Assembly: GCF_033568475.1 (NCBI RefSeq)
Contig: NC_133123.1
Span: forward strand, 5,580,001-5,644,000
Direction of reading: 5' to 3'
From: Henckelia pumila
Lineage: Eukaryota > Streptophyta > Magnoliopsida > Lamiales > Gesneriaceae
Length of the DNA: 64,000 nt
Shown here: positions 1-16,789 of the stretch, piece by piece
Layout of the letters: each line of letters opens with the position of its first letter
How positions within the stretch are numbered: the first letter of the stretch is position 1
The notes under the pieces: model-generated
What the model was told of the DNA's origin: nothing
What the model saw: the letters and a program-made list of their open reading frames with translations, nothing else
Database searches by the model: none
Program-made: the position numbers and the translations under genes

Positions 1-473
1 TGTGTATTATATAAATTTCAAAAATTTATGTCATTTTAAGTTGGTTGTTTTGACCGTTCCACTTCCATAATACCTGTACACCTGTCGTCATCGATTATTA
101 AAACAAAAATTCAATTCTATAGGTTATATTAAAAACATAATATCATATATTCAAACACAAGATACCATAAACAAAAAATGATGGCTTCAGAAACAAAAAC
201 AAAAACAAAAACATGATATATTATTATTATTATTTTGGCTATATCACATGCTAAACAAAAAACATAGTGAAAGTATATATTGCGAATTTGATTGCGAAAT
301 CATGCAATTACAATTTCATAAAATCAAAAGAAATTTAACTTAAAACAAAGACAAAGAAGCCTAATGAGGGGGAAAAGAGAAAGAAAAATTAAAACTTTAG
401 TGATGATCAAATTGTAAGTTTATCATCTAAAAGAAGCTTTTGACGAATAACCAAGTACATTTAATTTTTTTTT
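1..473. other. AT-rich intergenic DNA
   Basis: No gene or clear repeat is seen. The stretch is AT-rich with short poly-A and ATT runs. Homology to the second GST cassette begins at about 474. Confidence 0.5.
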
Positions 474-1051
474 TTAATGTATGAGGTGTTCCTGTTAAGA
501 TTACGAGTTTTAAAAAAAATTTATTCTTACTTGTGCAATAATAATTGATACATAACGATCATCCAACTTATTTTACTGATGAAATAAAATTCAAATAATT
601 ATGTCATTGGCTATTTTTTTTTATGACATGGGAACTCTTAGTCGCTATTTTTCGAGCGCATTAATATTATCTAAACCTCTAGACTTTCGGATAATATAAC
701 TATGAATACTTCTAAGAATTGAAATGACAAGGGGAAACACATATCTCATACGGAAAATCATGACATAGACAATTTAAGTAGCTAGTAAAGACAAGTTTAC
801 CCGAACTCCATAGTAGGAAATCATCGTAAACCTAAACACAAACACATACCTAAACACAAACACATGTTCCCAATTAATATAAACTCGATCGCATCACACA
901 ATTATTCTTCATCGCCTGGTGAACCACGCATTTACCTGCAGGCGACCGTAGCAATGCTTTATGACGGATAAACCGTGAATGTTCTGGCTGATCATCAGAT
1001 GCATGTTCATGAGTACATGATCGATCAGCACTATCGAACAAAACCGTGCTC

Positions 1052-3134
<2,083 letters not shown>

Positions 3135-3181
3135 TTATATAAAGGAGATTTATTTATTTTTTTTGTGAAGACATTCAATAC

Positions 3182-3189
3182 TATATAAA
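3182..3189 (-). promoter_or_regulatory. Probable TATA box of GSTU-a
   Basis: On the minus strand this reads TTTATATAG, about 55 bp upstream of the ATG. The same box is conserved at the same distance in GSTU-b, which supports it. No experimental start site is known from the sequence. Confidence 0.5.
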
Positions 3190-3710
3190 GAGGGGGCGTG
3201 AAGGTGCCAAAATGGTTGAATTCGATGTTCAATTATAATAATTCTCTCCACTAGCTAAAAGAGAAATTGGATTTGAAAACCACAAACACGGTCGTGTTGC
3301 CCAAGTTTGTAGAATAATTGTTTTCAGCGAAAAAATAGTTTTTTTTTTTTTTGGAATTACCAACTTAATGAATCAGAACGCAAAAATGAACAAATCAAAT
3401 AAAAAATAAAAAAAAGAAGAAGTATCTTATCTTTAGGTGAAAGACGTATAATAGGGAAAAGAATTTAAAAAATCGATGTGTCTATGCACAAATGATTTGT
3501 GAATCGTACGTATAAGGGAGGGGGCGAAAAAAAATTCCGTATGACCAATGTTAACCTTTTTTATCTAAGTACTTTTTTCTTATCTTATATAGAAAAATTA
3601 TTAATTCTCCTTCTTCCAATCCAAAAAGAAAAAACGTCAAAAGAAATGTCACCGCTTGCATAACAACAAGAAAGGTATATTTATGTACTTAAAAAAACAC
3701 AGAAAAGAAA

Positions 3711-3718
<8 letters not shown>

Positions 3719-3760
<42 letters not shown>
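3719..3760. repeat. (AT)n microsatellite
   Basis: Uninterrupted TA dinucleotide run about 590 bp upstream of the GSTU-a start. In copy b the run is only a few units long (about 12836-12844). Confidence 0.85.
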
Positions 3761-3764
<4 letters not shown>

Positions 3765-3882
3765 TAATTGATTTGCATCTAGGTAAGTGCTTGCGTCATG
3801 AGAATAGATTGGTCATAACTCACATTTCCAAATGTCTTTTTATAAAACAAAAATTTATAATTTATTTATACATATAAATAGT

Positions 3883-5532
3883 TGGGGTTTTTTATCTTTA
3901 ATTTTAAAAAATAAAACAAAATCAAATGCAATCCGCTGTGGTAAAGAGCGTCCGCTCATGTCCGCTACAGCATAAGCACAAGGGGACTTGCAATTTTTGC
4001 ACGTCCACATGTGCAACCCTCTCCCCCCCTTTTTTTTCTTTTAAATTAATTATATTTTGTAAAATTATTATTTATTTAGTATCATTATGATAATTTTTTT
4101 TTTCAAAAATCTGAATTTTAATTCTAATTTTCGAATTTGATGATCAGGATAAAAAATTATTAAGAAAACAAAACAAAAAATTTACGGTTAAAAAAATTAA
4201 ATTGATTAAATAATTTTTTTGATCAGATATATTTATAAAAAAAATTATTTAATCTAAATAAACATATTTTCATTAAATTTATTTTATTTTTAAAATATAA
4301 ATTTTATTTTTAACTTAAATTTGGGCAGCAAAGTTATATATTTATTTTAATTTGTTTGGATTTGTAAATGTCTCTCGATTCTGTTGATAAATTTAGAGGA
4401 GTTGATTCAAATTTATTTGAGACTAATTTATGCAAAAATGCTAATAAAAAAATTTCAACCCGAATTCGAGCTGAAAAGAAATCATATAAAAAATTGTAAA
4501 CTCCAACCGACCCGAATATATCCGAATTAATTCTCTAGGTTTGATTAAAAAAATTATTATATCAATAATAAATAAATAATGGTTTTACAAAATATTAATA
4601 ATTATATAATTTATTTAAAAAACTAAAAACTAAAAAAAAAAATGTTGTATATGAGAACTTTGTGATCAGAAAAATTAGTTAACCTAAATAAACATATTTT
4701 AGATAAATTTATTTTATATCATATTTTTAATATAAATTTTATTGTTATATTAAAAAATTGATTAGCGGAGTTATTGACTTATTTTAATTTGTTTGGATCT
4801 CTGCAACTCTTTTTAGTTCTATGGATAAACCTAGAAGATTAATTCGGATATATTCGGATCGGTTGGAGTTTAAAATTTTTGATATGATTTCTTTTCGGCT
4901 CGAATTTGGGTTGAAATTTTTTTATTAGCATTTTTGCATAAATTTGTCTCAAATAAATTTGAATTAACTCCTCTAAATTTATCCACAGAACTGAGAGACA
5001 TTTACAAATCCAAACAAATTAAAATAAATATATAACTTTGCTACCCAAATTTAAGTTAAAAATAAAATTTATATTTTAAAATTAAAATAAATTTAATGAA
5101 AATATGTTTATTTAGATTAAATAATTTTTTTAATAAATATATTTGATCAAAAAAATTATTTAATTAATTTAATTTTTTTAACCGTAAATTTTTTGTTTTG
5201 TTTTCTTAATAATTTTTTAGTCCGATCATCAAATTCAAAAATTATAACTAAAATTCAGATTTTTTTTAAAAAAATTATCATAATGATACTAAATAAATAA
5301 TAATTTTACAAAATATAATTAATTATATAATTAATTTAAAAGAAAAAAAAACTAAAAAACGGGGGAGGGGGTTGCACATGGGGACGTGCAAAAATTGCAA
5401 GTCCCCATGTGCTTATGCTGGCTGCAGCGTCCCGCTCTCCACCACAGCGGATTGCAGTAGTTTTGCAATCCGCTGTGGCATGCATTATTTTTGAATTTAT
5501 TTTATTTTTTTAAATTAAAAATAAAAAAACCC
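3883..5532. mobile_element. Mutator-like long-TIR foldback element (non-autonomous)
   Basis: The 1.65 kb element is flanked by a perfect 9-bp duplication ATAAATAGT (3874-3882 and 5533-5541), the size typical of Mutator-like elements. Its ends begin GGGTTTTTTAT and form very long imperfect inverted repeats: about 3883-4552 pairs with about 4838-5532. The subterminal block TGCAATCCGCTGTGG occurs in both arms, and at 5442-5478 it forms its own hairpin. The centre (about 4553-4837) carries further partial copies of arm sequence. No transposase was seen. GSTU-b has the empty site near 12947-12960, so the insertion is younger than the GST duplication. Confidence 0.8.
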
Positions 5533-5689
5533 ATAAATAGTGGGGTGATTGTATTCGGTAGGAAAATTAATGGACAATTCTTAATAAAGATCAATCTCAT
5601 CTCAATGAATAAATTAATGTTTCAATGATTGATTTTATTTTATTTTTCATAAAATAATATTGAAAAAGAAACCACTTAATTTTATGATG

Positions 5690-6760
5690 GAAACTCGCAT
5701 CCGCTACTATTCGGTATGTATTGGTTAAACCCTCGAACTAACGCATTATATGCAAACTACGTTAGTCAGGTAAACTGGGAGTGGCAAAAGTTCCTGAAAT
5801 CCCAACTCTTCCCGAATCTCATCTCATTTTCTTCCCGAAAAAATTCCTACTCGACATTTCTCCGACCTGAATTTTCGTTATTTTTCCCATCTCGATTGAT
5901 ATCGGGAGAGGGATCTGGAATAAAACTTTACCCCGATGGGATTCCCGATCCGTCCTGAAATAATATTATAATATATTATTATTAATATTTTTATTAATAA
6001 TTTTATTAATAAATTTAGCTAAATATTATTGTGTTTCAACCCATATAACAATTAATTGTAGACTTAATTCACATAATTATTTAATTAATTGTGGACTTAA
6101 TTCACATAATTATTTATTGTTGAAATGATCGAATAATATAATAACGAAATGACATTTTATTTTTGTGTATTATTTAAAATATTAAATTAATAATTTAATT
6201 AATTCATATTTATAATTATCTAATTAGACGATAACTTGCTAGATGCCTGAAGGAACAAAATTAACTTTGATTATTGTCATTTCCATTAATTTTGGCTTAT
6301 TTTTTTTTAAAGATCTTGTAGGTTCCCACTACTCGAATTTCTCTCCTTAAGTTTTTTTTGCAATTTTTTCTTCGTTTTGGAGCATTTGAATGAGAGAAAC
6401 TCGAATATGATACTTAAGGGGTGCTTTTGATATTTGTGATATACTAAGAAGTTGTTTGAGATTCTTCATAAATTTTTTTAAAAAAATATTTTTCGGGATT
6501 ACCCTCTCCCTACCCGACGGGATCCCGAACATTCGGGTCCCAAAACTTTTCGGATGCGGGATGCGGGAGGAAAAAAATTTCAAATCTTATTGGGACGAGA
6601 ATCGGGTAAGAGGGTTACGGGGCGGTCCCGACCCGATCCCACCCCTAAGGTAAACCACATTAGACAAGTTTTGTGCGATAGACCAGTCCAATAAGGTGTT
6701 GGTAGAGGAAATCGAACTCCTGACATCTGGTCAAGTGCTCACCCACTCCACTTTATTTTA
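5690..6760 (-). repeat. SINE-like repeat split by a hAT insertion
   Basis: Outer parts at about 5690-5775 and 6648-6760 match the continuous repeats at 13067-13275 and 37452-37668. On the minus strand the copy shows a tRNA-like GAGTTCGAT B box near its head. It is interrupted by the hAT element 5776-6647, giving the order: SINE, then cassette duplication, then hAT. Confidence 0.65.
5776..6647. mobile_element. hAT-type non-autonomous element
   Basis: The 872 bp element has a perfect 8-bp duplication AGGTAAAC (5768-5775 and 6648-6655). Its ends are TGGGAGTGGC and, read inward from the right, TAGGGGTGGGATCGGG. The tips are GC-rich and full of CGGGT/ACCCG words; the core is AT-rich. The right end closely matches the left end of the element at 39787-40488, so both belong to one family. 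There is no transposase. Copy b keeps the uninterrupted site (GTCAGGTAAATCATACTAG near 13152). Confidence 0.85.
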
Positions 6761-6817
6761 TTCATTTCATTTTTGGCGGGTTTTTGGTTTGGCTCTTTCG
6801 GTCATAAATCTATGACA

Positions 6818-6895
6818 AAATTTCTATGAGACGGTCTCAAGAATCATTTTTTGAGACGGGTCACAAATAAGACTAGCTCACAAAAGTGTTACACA
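6818..6895. repeat. GAGACGGTCTCA-type interspersed repeat
   Basis: Contains the palindromic core GAGACGGTCTCA followed by GAGACGGGTCAC. Related patches occur near 13980-14108, 56368-56480, 56900-57020 and 59060-59165. The class is not identified. Confidence 0.5.
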
Positions 6896-7690
6896 TATAT
6901 CTATACTATCATTCTTTCTGCTTTTGTGTAATTACTAGATCTGCGGCCCAGATATGGGATTTATAAATTTTATTAATTTTTTTTTGATTCTCTATAAATT
7001 TTATTAATTAGTTGGTTGTGTTTGATCTATATATCTATTGGTTTTCCTTTTAAAAACTAAAACTAAAAAGCTGTGGACCATTTTTGTGATGTATGCAAAT
7101 TTTTGGAAAAACCGTAATTTTATTCCAAAAAGGTCTTGTCTTAGTTAATTGTGAAATTTGTCAATGTTTTGTTTCCAACCAATAATTTAAAAGCAAGTAA
7201 ACATAAGATTGATAAAATTATTAATATAATCATATACTTATCATAGCAAATATACACAACAATATAATTTTGATATTTGGAACGTTCACCATTGACACTT
7301 ATGTGAGCACAGACTATCATTTATCTATTGGTAGTATAAGAAGCCACATTAGTCGGTGCTGACATAGATGCGAGGTGCCCACGATGAGTATCCAAGAAAT
7401 CAAACCATATATATATATCAAAAGATTCCACAAGTTGGGGTAAAGAATTATTGGTAGTTATTCCTACCAGGAATCCAAGTATCCATATGATATATATGAT
7501 TGTGTCCACTATGTATGCAAATATATATGATCACTAAGAGACTGCATATTGGAATCTTGAATTTCTTTAAGTTTATTTATTTTAATTAGGGGACAATGAG
7601 CGATTATCTATTTTTTTAAAACATGATTAATGAGCGATTATCTGTGGTATATTGGTATTAATAAAAAAAGAGAGACCAATAATAACTATC
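6896..7690. other. Intergenic DNA between the GST cassettes
   Basis: Cassette homology fades at about 7118. Beyond it lies AT-rich DNA with no gene or clean repeat. Confidence 0.4.
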
Positions 7691-8472
7691 TATCTTTTTG
7701 GTTAGATTTTTTTTAATATTTCAACAACATTCTTAATTTTTTTTAAAGAATTGATTTATTTTTATTTTTTTACAAAAATATTATTATCTTACAACTTAAT
7801 TACAAAAATTGATGAAACAAAAAAATAAGAAACAAAACGACGATTGTACAAACACACCGCACAGGCTCCGAATATGTAGCGTGAATAATAATCTACCCAC
7901 TCTAATCACGCGAGAATCGTGGCTCTCTCGTGGGAAAGATTATATATACATTTCCTCCTATCTTATTTTTCGATTGTCCCAAATTTATAATTCAGCTTCT
8001 ACATTTTGTAGTTTTTTTTTTCGTAAACTTTGATTTTCTGATAACAGTTTAATTTCATATGTTTGGGAGGAACAAAATATAAAGCACATAATTATCTTTT
8101 TGGTTAGATTTTTTTTAATATTTTAACAATATTCTTAATTTTTTCTAAAAAAAATTGATTTATTTTTTACAATTAAAAAAATTGATGAAGCAAAAAAATC
8201 ATAAACAAAACGACGATTGTACAAACACACAACGCATGCTCCAAATATCTAGCATGTATAATAATCTATCTACCCACTTTAATCACGTGAGTATCGTGGC
8301 TCTCTCGTGGGAAAGATTATATATACATTTCCTCCTATCTTATTTTTCGATTGTCCCAAATTTATAATTCAGCTTCTACATTTTGTAGTTTTTTTAATCG
8401 AAAACTTTGATTTTCTGATAATAGTTTTAATTTCAATATATTTGGGAGGAACAAAATATAAAGTACATAATT
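7691..8472. repeat. Direct tandem repeat, two units of about 0.4 kb
   Basis: Unit 1 is 7691-8092 and unit 2 is 8093 to about 8472, each starting TATCTTTTTGGTTAGATTTT. They share long blocks, including CGTGGCTCTCTCGTGGGAAA and the following CTCCTATCTTATTTTTCGAT. They differ by small substitutions and gaps. Short reading frames inside look unlike any protein I know. Confidence 0.85.
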
Positions 8473-9084
8473 TCGATGTATGCATGTACTCAGATTGAAT
8501 CCTAACAATGTATGAAGTGTTCCTGTTAAGATTACGGGTTTAAGAAAAATTATTCTTACTTGCGCAATAATAATTGATACGTAACGATCATCCAACTTCT
8601 TTTAATGATGAAATAAAATTCATATAATTATGTCACCGGCTATATAATTGCTTATATGTTATACGTGAAACGGTGAAAGAGTTCAAAGAAACGAAAATAA
8701 TATAACTATCCAGTACTTCTAAGAATTGAAATGACAAGGGGAAACACATATATCTAGCTTGTACCGAAAATCATGACATTGACAATCTAAGTAGCTAGTA
8801 AAGACAAGTTTACACGAACTCCAGACTAGGAAATCGTCTTAATTAAACCTAAACACAAACACATACCTAAACACAAACACATGTTCCCGATTAATATAAA
8901 CTCGATCGCATCACACAATTATTCTTCATCGCCTGGTGAACCACACATTTACCAGGCGAACGTACGTACGCCAGAAGCCGCGATGCTTTAATTATGACAG
9001 ATAAACCATGAATGTTATCTGGCTGATCAGACATGGTTCATGAATACATGATCAGCACACGATCGAACAAAATCGTGCTAGCTC

Positions 9085-11584
<2,500 letters not shown>

Positions 11585-11633
11585 TTATATAAAGGAGTTT
11601 TATTTATTTATTTTTTTGTGAAGATATTCAATA

Positions 11634-11660
11634 CTATATAAAGAGGGGGGGGGGGGGGGG
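11634..11660 (-). promoter_or_regulatory. GSTU-b TATA box next to a G16 homopolymer
   Basis: On the minus strand a TTTATATAGTAT box lies about 57 bp before the ATG, as in copy a. Immediately upstream of it (11645-11660) is a run of 16 G on the plus strand, where copy a has 5. Confidence 0.5.
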
Positions 11661-12199
11661 CGTGAAGGTGATCGAAAATGGTTCTTGGCAGATATGTGAA
11701 AATGGTCTAGGTACTTCATATTGGCCTGGTCCGTCAATCAAAATATATAGTTGGGTTGCGTTACACAATTTCTCAATTCGTGTGGGTCGTCTACGTCCCG
11801 TTTAATAGTAGGTTGTGACGGGTTGCGGGCCGGCACGTAAAAAAATTCGTCAAATTACACGTAAGCTCGTCGGATTAATTCGTTCCGATATCTAAAATAG
11901 GTGGGTTGAGTTGGTGTTTTCTAAACCCTTTTAAAAAGTGGGTCGGTCCATCTCTCTAGCCCGTTTTGACATTTTTAATTCTTCGATTGCCGATGATATA
12001 TAGTTCATCTAACATCAAAATATCTCAATCAAAAAGACTATGTCTCGAGTTCGATGCACAATTATAATAATTCTATCCACCGACTAAAAAAACGAAAAAA
12101 TTGGATTTGAAAACCAAACACGGCCGTGTGGGCCAAGTTCGTAGAATAGTTGTTTTTAGTGAAATTTTTTTTTTTTTAAATTACCAACTTAGTGAATCA

Positions 12200-12354
12200 G
12201 GGTTGAGTAGACGCTACTCTGTGGGTAGCGGGTGACGTTGCGGCTTATGATTGGTTAAAAGCAATGGGCTCTACATGAAACCCATTAATTTTAACCAATC
12301 ATGGGTTATACGTCACCCGCAAGGTAATGCTCTGCGGGTGACATGTACTAAATC
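12200..12354. mobile_element. Short foldback MITE with 8-bp target duplication
   Basis: The 155-bp insert is flanked by perfect GTGAATCA copies (12192-12199 and 12355-12362). Ends GGGTTGAGTA and GATTTAGTAC pair imperfectly. Inner arms (ATGATTGGTTAAAA with TTTTAACCAATCAT, and GGGTGACGT with ACGTCACCC) fold well. The 8-bp duplication suggests hAT. GSTU-a shows the empty site (AATGAATCAGAACGC near 3368). Confidence 0.8.
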
Positions 12355-13066
12355 GTGAATCAAAACGCAAAAACGAACAAATCATAAAGGGAAAAAAATA
12401 TTTTATCTTATTTTTAAGTGAAAGACGTATGATAGGAATAAAAATTTTAAAAAATCATTGTGCTTATGCACAAATGATTTGTGAATTGAGTACGTCGTAC
12501 GTGTAAGGAAGCGGGTGAAAAAAATTCTATATGACCAAGGTTGACCTTTTTTTTTTATCTTCTGCCTCATTCGGGCATTGCTCTAATAAGAATTTGACGA
12601 TCTATTTTTTTTTTGCATTTCACATGAACATTTCAAATAAAAAAAAAATTCGTTTGATGTAACATATGAGCAGTTGGATGTAGTACAAAACTTTTTTTAT
12701 ATAAAAAATATTAATTATCCTTCTTCCAAAAAAAATGTCAAAAGAAATGTCACCATACTTTTTTTTCTTTCCTGATTTTTCGAATCATGCCATGATAATT
12801 GATATGTACTAGTGTACTACAGAACAAGAATGGTGTATATATATCATAATTGATTTGCATCTACGTAAGTGATTGCGTCATGAGAATGGATCGGTCATAA
12901 CTCACATGTCCAATGTCTTGTTATAAAACTAAAAATCTATTGGGGTTGATTGTATTCTGTAGGAAAATTAAATGGACAATTCTTAATAAAGATCAATCTC
13001 AATCGATTGATTTAATTTTATTTTTCATAAAATAATATTGAAAAAGACACCACTTTATTTTATTTT

Positions 13067-13275
13067 TATGACGTGAAAACTCGCAGCTGCTACTTTTCGA
13101 TGCACACTAGATAAATTCTCAGACTAACACAATATCTGCAAACTACATTAGTCAGGTAAATCATACTAGGCAAGTCCTGTGCGACAGACTAGTCTAAGAA
13201 GATGTTGTAGCCTTGTAGGGATATCGAACTTCTGATTTCTGATCAAGTATTCGCCTACTCCACCAACTTAAATAT
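13067..13275 (-). repeat. SINE-like tRNA-derived repeat, diverged
   Basis: Matches 37452-37668 and the split copy 5690-6760 along its length. A decayed B-box-like GTTCGATA lies near the head on the minus strand. Present in both GST cassettes, so older than the duplication. Confidence 0.55.
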
Positions 13276-13558
13276 TTCACCAACTTAGTCATCCCTTATA
13301 AACCACTTTATTTTATTCATTTCATTTATTAGTGGGTTTTTGGTTTGGCTCATTCGGTCACGGGTCATTAATCTATACGATCATTCTTTCTGCTTTTGTG
13401 ATGCTATATCTACAGCCCAATATGGGATTTATAAATTTTATTAGTTGGCTGAGTTTGATTGTCATGCCTATTGCTTTTCCTTTTTAAAAAAAATAAAAAA
13501 AAATGGTGGACCACTTTTGTGATGTATGAAAATTTTAGGAAAAATCCTGTTACTGTAA

Positions 13559-13940
13559 GGGTCCGTTTGAAGTGTATAATAAGATAAATAATATAGAGAT
13601 AAATAATATATTATAATAAAAAATAAATAAAAAAAGATAGTTAATATAAGATTTGATTTGATTGATAGATTATGGTTTTTTTGATTTGATTGATTATATT
13701 TTATATAAAAATAATAAATTACTATTTTATTCTTTTAATAATAATATAAATAATATTATTTAAAAGGTAATATAGTAATTTAAATTTAATTATTTGATTG
13801 ATGTAAGATAAATAATTAATGATTTGATTGATGTGATATAAGTAATTGAAAGATGGATAAATAATATAGCAAAAAAAAAATGTGAGACTAGATAAAATTA
13901 TAAATACATAAATTATTAATTTGCAACTTCAAACATGCCC
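13559..13940. mobile_element. PIF/Harbinger Tourist-like MITE
   Basis: The 382-bp element has ends GGGTCCGTTTGAAG and, from the right, GGGCATGTTTGAAG, with a TAA target duplication (13556-13558 and 13941-13943). The interior is AT-rich with repeated TTTGATTTGATTGAT words. It sits at the right edge of the GST cassette b homology. Confidence 0.8.
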
Positions 13941-13979
13941 TAAGAGACTTTCGGCAAAAACAAAAAAATCAAGACAAAA

Positions 13980-14108
13980 ACTCTTATAAGACGGTCTCAA
14001 AGGTCATTTTTTTGACGAATCTCTTATATGAATTATCCATTAAAAAATATTACATTTTATGCAAAATTATTAATTATTATTATAAATATAGGTAGGATTG
14101 ATCCATCT
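13980..14108. repeat. GAGACGGTCTCA-family repeat
   Basis: Carries AAGACGGTCTCAAAGG, then a block ending in TGATCCATCTCATATGAGTG. It resembles the patches at 6818 and 56368. Class not identified. Confidence 0.45.
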
Positions 14109-14109
14109 C

Positions 14110-14852
14110 ATATGAGTGTTACTAAGAAACCAAAGCCAAAAAAAATCTAAGTTATTGGATGAAACCCGACAAGTTACATGATTAATTCAAACAAGGTCAA
14201 TTGACCAGACAAAAATTGCAATTTTTACTCAAATTTAGATCTCCCAATGAGTTTTTCTTTTTTCCCCAATTGTTGTTGGATATTTATTTTGAACTTTTGA
14301 ATGGGAACAAAACCAGGATTACGAAATAACTAGGATTACGATTACATTTGGATAAATACTTATAAAAAATTTTTACAATTGTGTTTTTTAAAAAAAAAAA
14401 TTATAAAATATTTTAAAAATTGTTTAAAAAATAAATATGTATTTGGACAACTATTCTATGAATCTATATAAGTGTTTTTAAATTGAATTTAAAAAAAATG
14501 ATTTTATTAAAAATAATCAAGAAAGTTTTTTGGATAACTATTCTATAAAAATCTTTTAAACCACGTATAATCCCGTTTTTAATTCTAAAAGTATTTTTAA
14601 AAAAAACCTTTCTTATGTTCTTTATACTTGGAGGAAAAAATCTTATCTCAATACATATTTTAAAATTTTTCACTTATAAAACATTTAAAAACGTTTTTTA
14701 AAATATTCACGGTAACCCAACCTAAATTTCACAAGTTTAATATTTTAAGGTGCAAACCGCAATCAGGGGCATACCTACAATAGGGGCTAGGATGAGCTTT
14801 AGCCCAACCTAGTCTTGGGCCTAATTGGTATATATGATCATGGATTTTAGGA
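14110..14852. other. AT-rich intergenic DNA
   Basis: Nothing supportable as a gene. A patch near 14766-14815 (GGGGCATACCTACAATAGGG) looks like the decayed edge of a transposon. Confidence 0.4.
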
Positions 14853-15265
14853 ATTATATTCATTGAGCTTAATTTATATACATAAATGTCCATGAATTCT
14901 AAATAATATTTTTGTTACATTTAGTATATTTGGTTTATTTTCTCAATATACAATATATGTGGATATCTTAATTCAAAGTGTTCAAGTTTGAATTGAGTCA
15001 CTATCTAGCGTTAGAGTTTTCTGGTCTGGTTCTGTAATAAGCACTGGTTTGAGCTTGGTTTATTCACTTGTTCGTGATCAATAAAAGTGTTGTGTTGCTC
15101 TCCCGTGGACGTAGGCAAATTCTTTGCTGGACCACGTAAATATTTGTGTTGTTTAATCGCTTTCGCGTGAGTTGGTGATTGATTTGTGTGCGTTGATTTT
15201 TGCTGTGTGTGTTTGTCTGGTAAAAAGTCTCGGAATATCGAATTTGTTCTGATTGATTCCTAACA
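14853..15265 (+). mobile_element. Possible solo or truncated copia-type LTR
   Basis: The right part (about 15040-15265) reads like the 3' half of a plant copia LTR: AATAAAAGTGTTGTGTTGCTC, a CGTGGACGTAGGC / CCACGTAAAT region, and a TCCTAACA end. The left end is uncertain and no target duplication was found. Confidence 0.35.
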
Positions 15266-15495
15266 CCCGCTATATAGCACTTGAGGCATCACTCTCCTAG
15301 GGCCTGCGTACCTGGAATTTTGCTTAAGCCTGAACCGTGCAGCATGTCGGAAGTAGCAGATTTATATTGCTGGATTTGTATGAATTTCTCCGGAATCCTC
15401 TGTTGGAATTGACTTGCTTAAGCTGGGGAATTGTATTACTACTTTGGTTCTCTTCCTATCCACTATATCAACCATTCTAGCTATTGGCTACACTC
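15266..15495. other. Unassigned DNA left of the copia element
   Basis: Joins, across the retrotransposon, with 21557 onward. Slightly richer in GC than its surroundings, but no gene or domain recognised. Confidence 0.4.
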
Positions 15496-15966
15496 TGTTG
15501 GATCATAAATCCAACGTTGGGCTTATATGTAAATAATTATGTATTGTGGACTGTCAAATAAATTTAGCCCATAAAAGTGATCTAAATAAGGTTTCAGTTT
15601 ATTTGGGCTTTAATGTATCTAATAGGGTGTGGCCTTTAATGTGTAGATACTAGTGGGCTTTTCTATTTGATTGATGGGCTTAAATAGAATCCCAAAATAT
15701 AAATAAAGGGTTATGGTCCCCAGATCACACGACGTCTAATCGACACAGTCATTCTATTCTATTCCCATCGATAGATAGAGAGCGTGAGAGAACTGAAGGA
15801 ACTCTCAAGGCAAGTCGTGTTGATCTGGAAGGTCAAACCATGCAGATCTACATCGGTATCAATTGTTAAGAATTAAGGTACGCTTCCGCTTAAGTTTACA
15901 GTATTTAATCTTAATGATTTAGCATGATGATTCTGGGTTTAAGTTTATGGGGAATTTTCCCTAACA
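15496..15966 (+). repeat. 5' LTR of the copia element
   Basis: 471 bp, starts TGTTGGATCATAAATCCAAC (itself a small palindrome) and ends CCCTAACA. The same sequence recurs at 21081-21551. Confidence 0.95.
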
Positions 15967-16789
15967 AGTGGTATCAGAGCCACTCATGTTTAAATCATTG
16001 AGATACGGTTTATATTCGATTTGGTCTAATCGAAAACAGAAAATTACAGTGTTCGAATCAAATTCGAATTTTCCGGTCCAGAATTTAATTTTTAATTTCG
16101 GATTTTTTTTAAAAAAAAAAAAAAAAAAAAAAACTGGAAAATTCGAATTTTTCGAATTAGGGTTAGGGCCGCCGGAAATCGCCCCAATCGGCCGATCTAC
16201 AGGGCGTTTCAGGTAGCGGTTGATGAGGCGTTTTCTTGCCCATGAATAGACGCCTCACACAGTCTGGTTTCCTCGCCGGATTCCGTCGCACAGCCGTCCG
16301 ATTTCGAAGCTAAAGTCTCGCCTGGAATTTGTGCGCGAAACAGAGCAATCGGGGCCGAAATTCCGGCCGTTCTCTGGGAAATCGGGGCCGGTGTTGGTTC
16401 AGTTGTGGTCGCCGCCCTGTGTGCTGTCACTGGCCGGTCGGAATTTGTCCGGGAAGGGGCGGCGGCGGTGGCGGCGTGGATGAAGATGATGATGGGTTAG
16501 GGTTTTTTCATTTTTTGGGCCATTTTTTGAATTTTCGAAAATAAAAAAAAAAAAAATTTTAAATTAAGGAAACGAAAATATTACAAATTTTAGGAAAATT
16601 TTCTAACCCATCACATATTTTTTTCATAAAGTTTAATTTGGTTATAAACCCAATATTTTATTTTGGGTTTAAAGATTTAAATTTTCAATTATTCAAATAA
16701 TGATAATGTTATTTTTATATATTTTAAAATGAGTTGATTAAAATCAATTTATTTTGAAATATAAAAAGTTTTGTATATGTAATTTTTAT

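Noticed and set aside
7809-8367. Two similar small frames
   Set aside because: They arise from the two units of the 0.4 kb direct repeat and match no protein.
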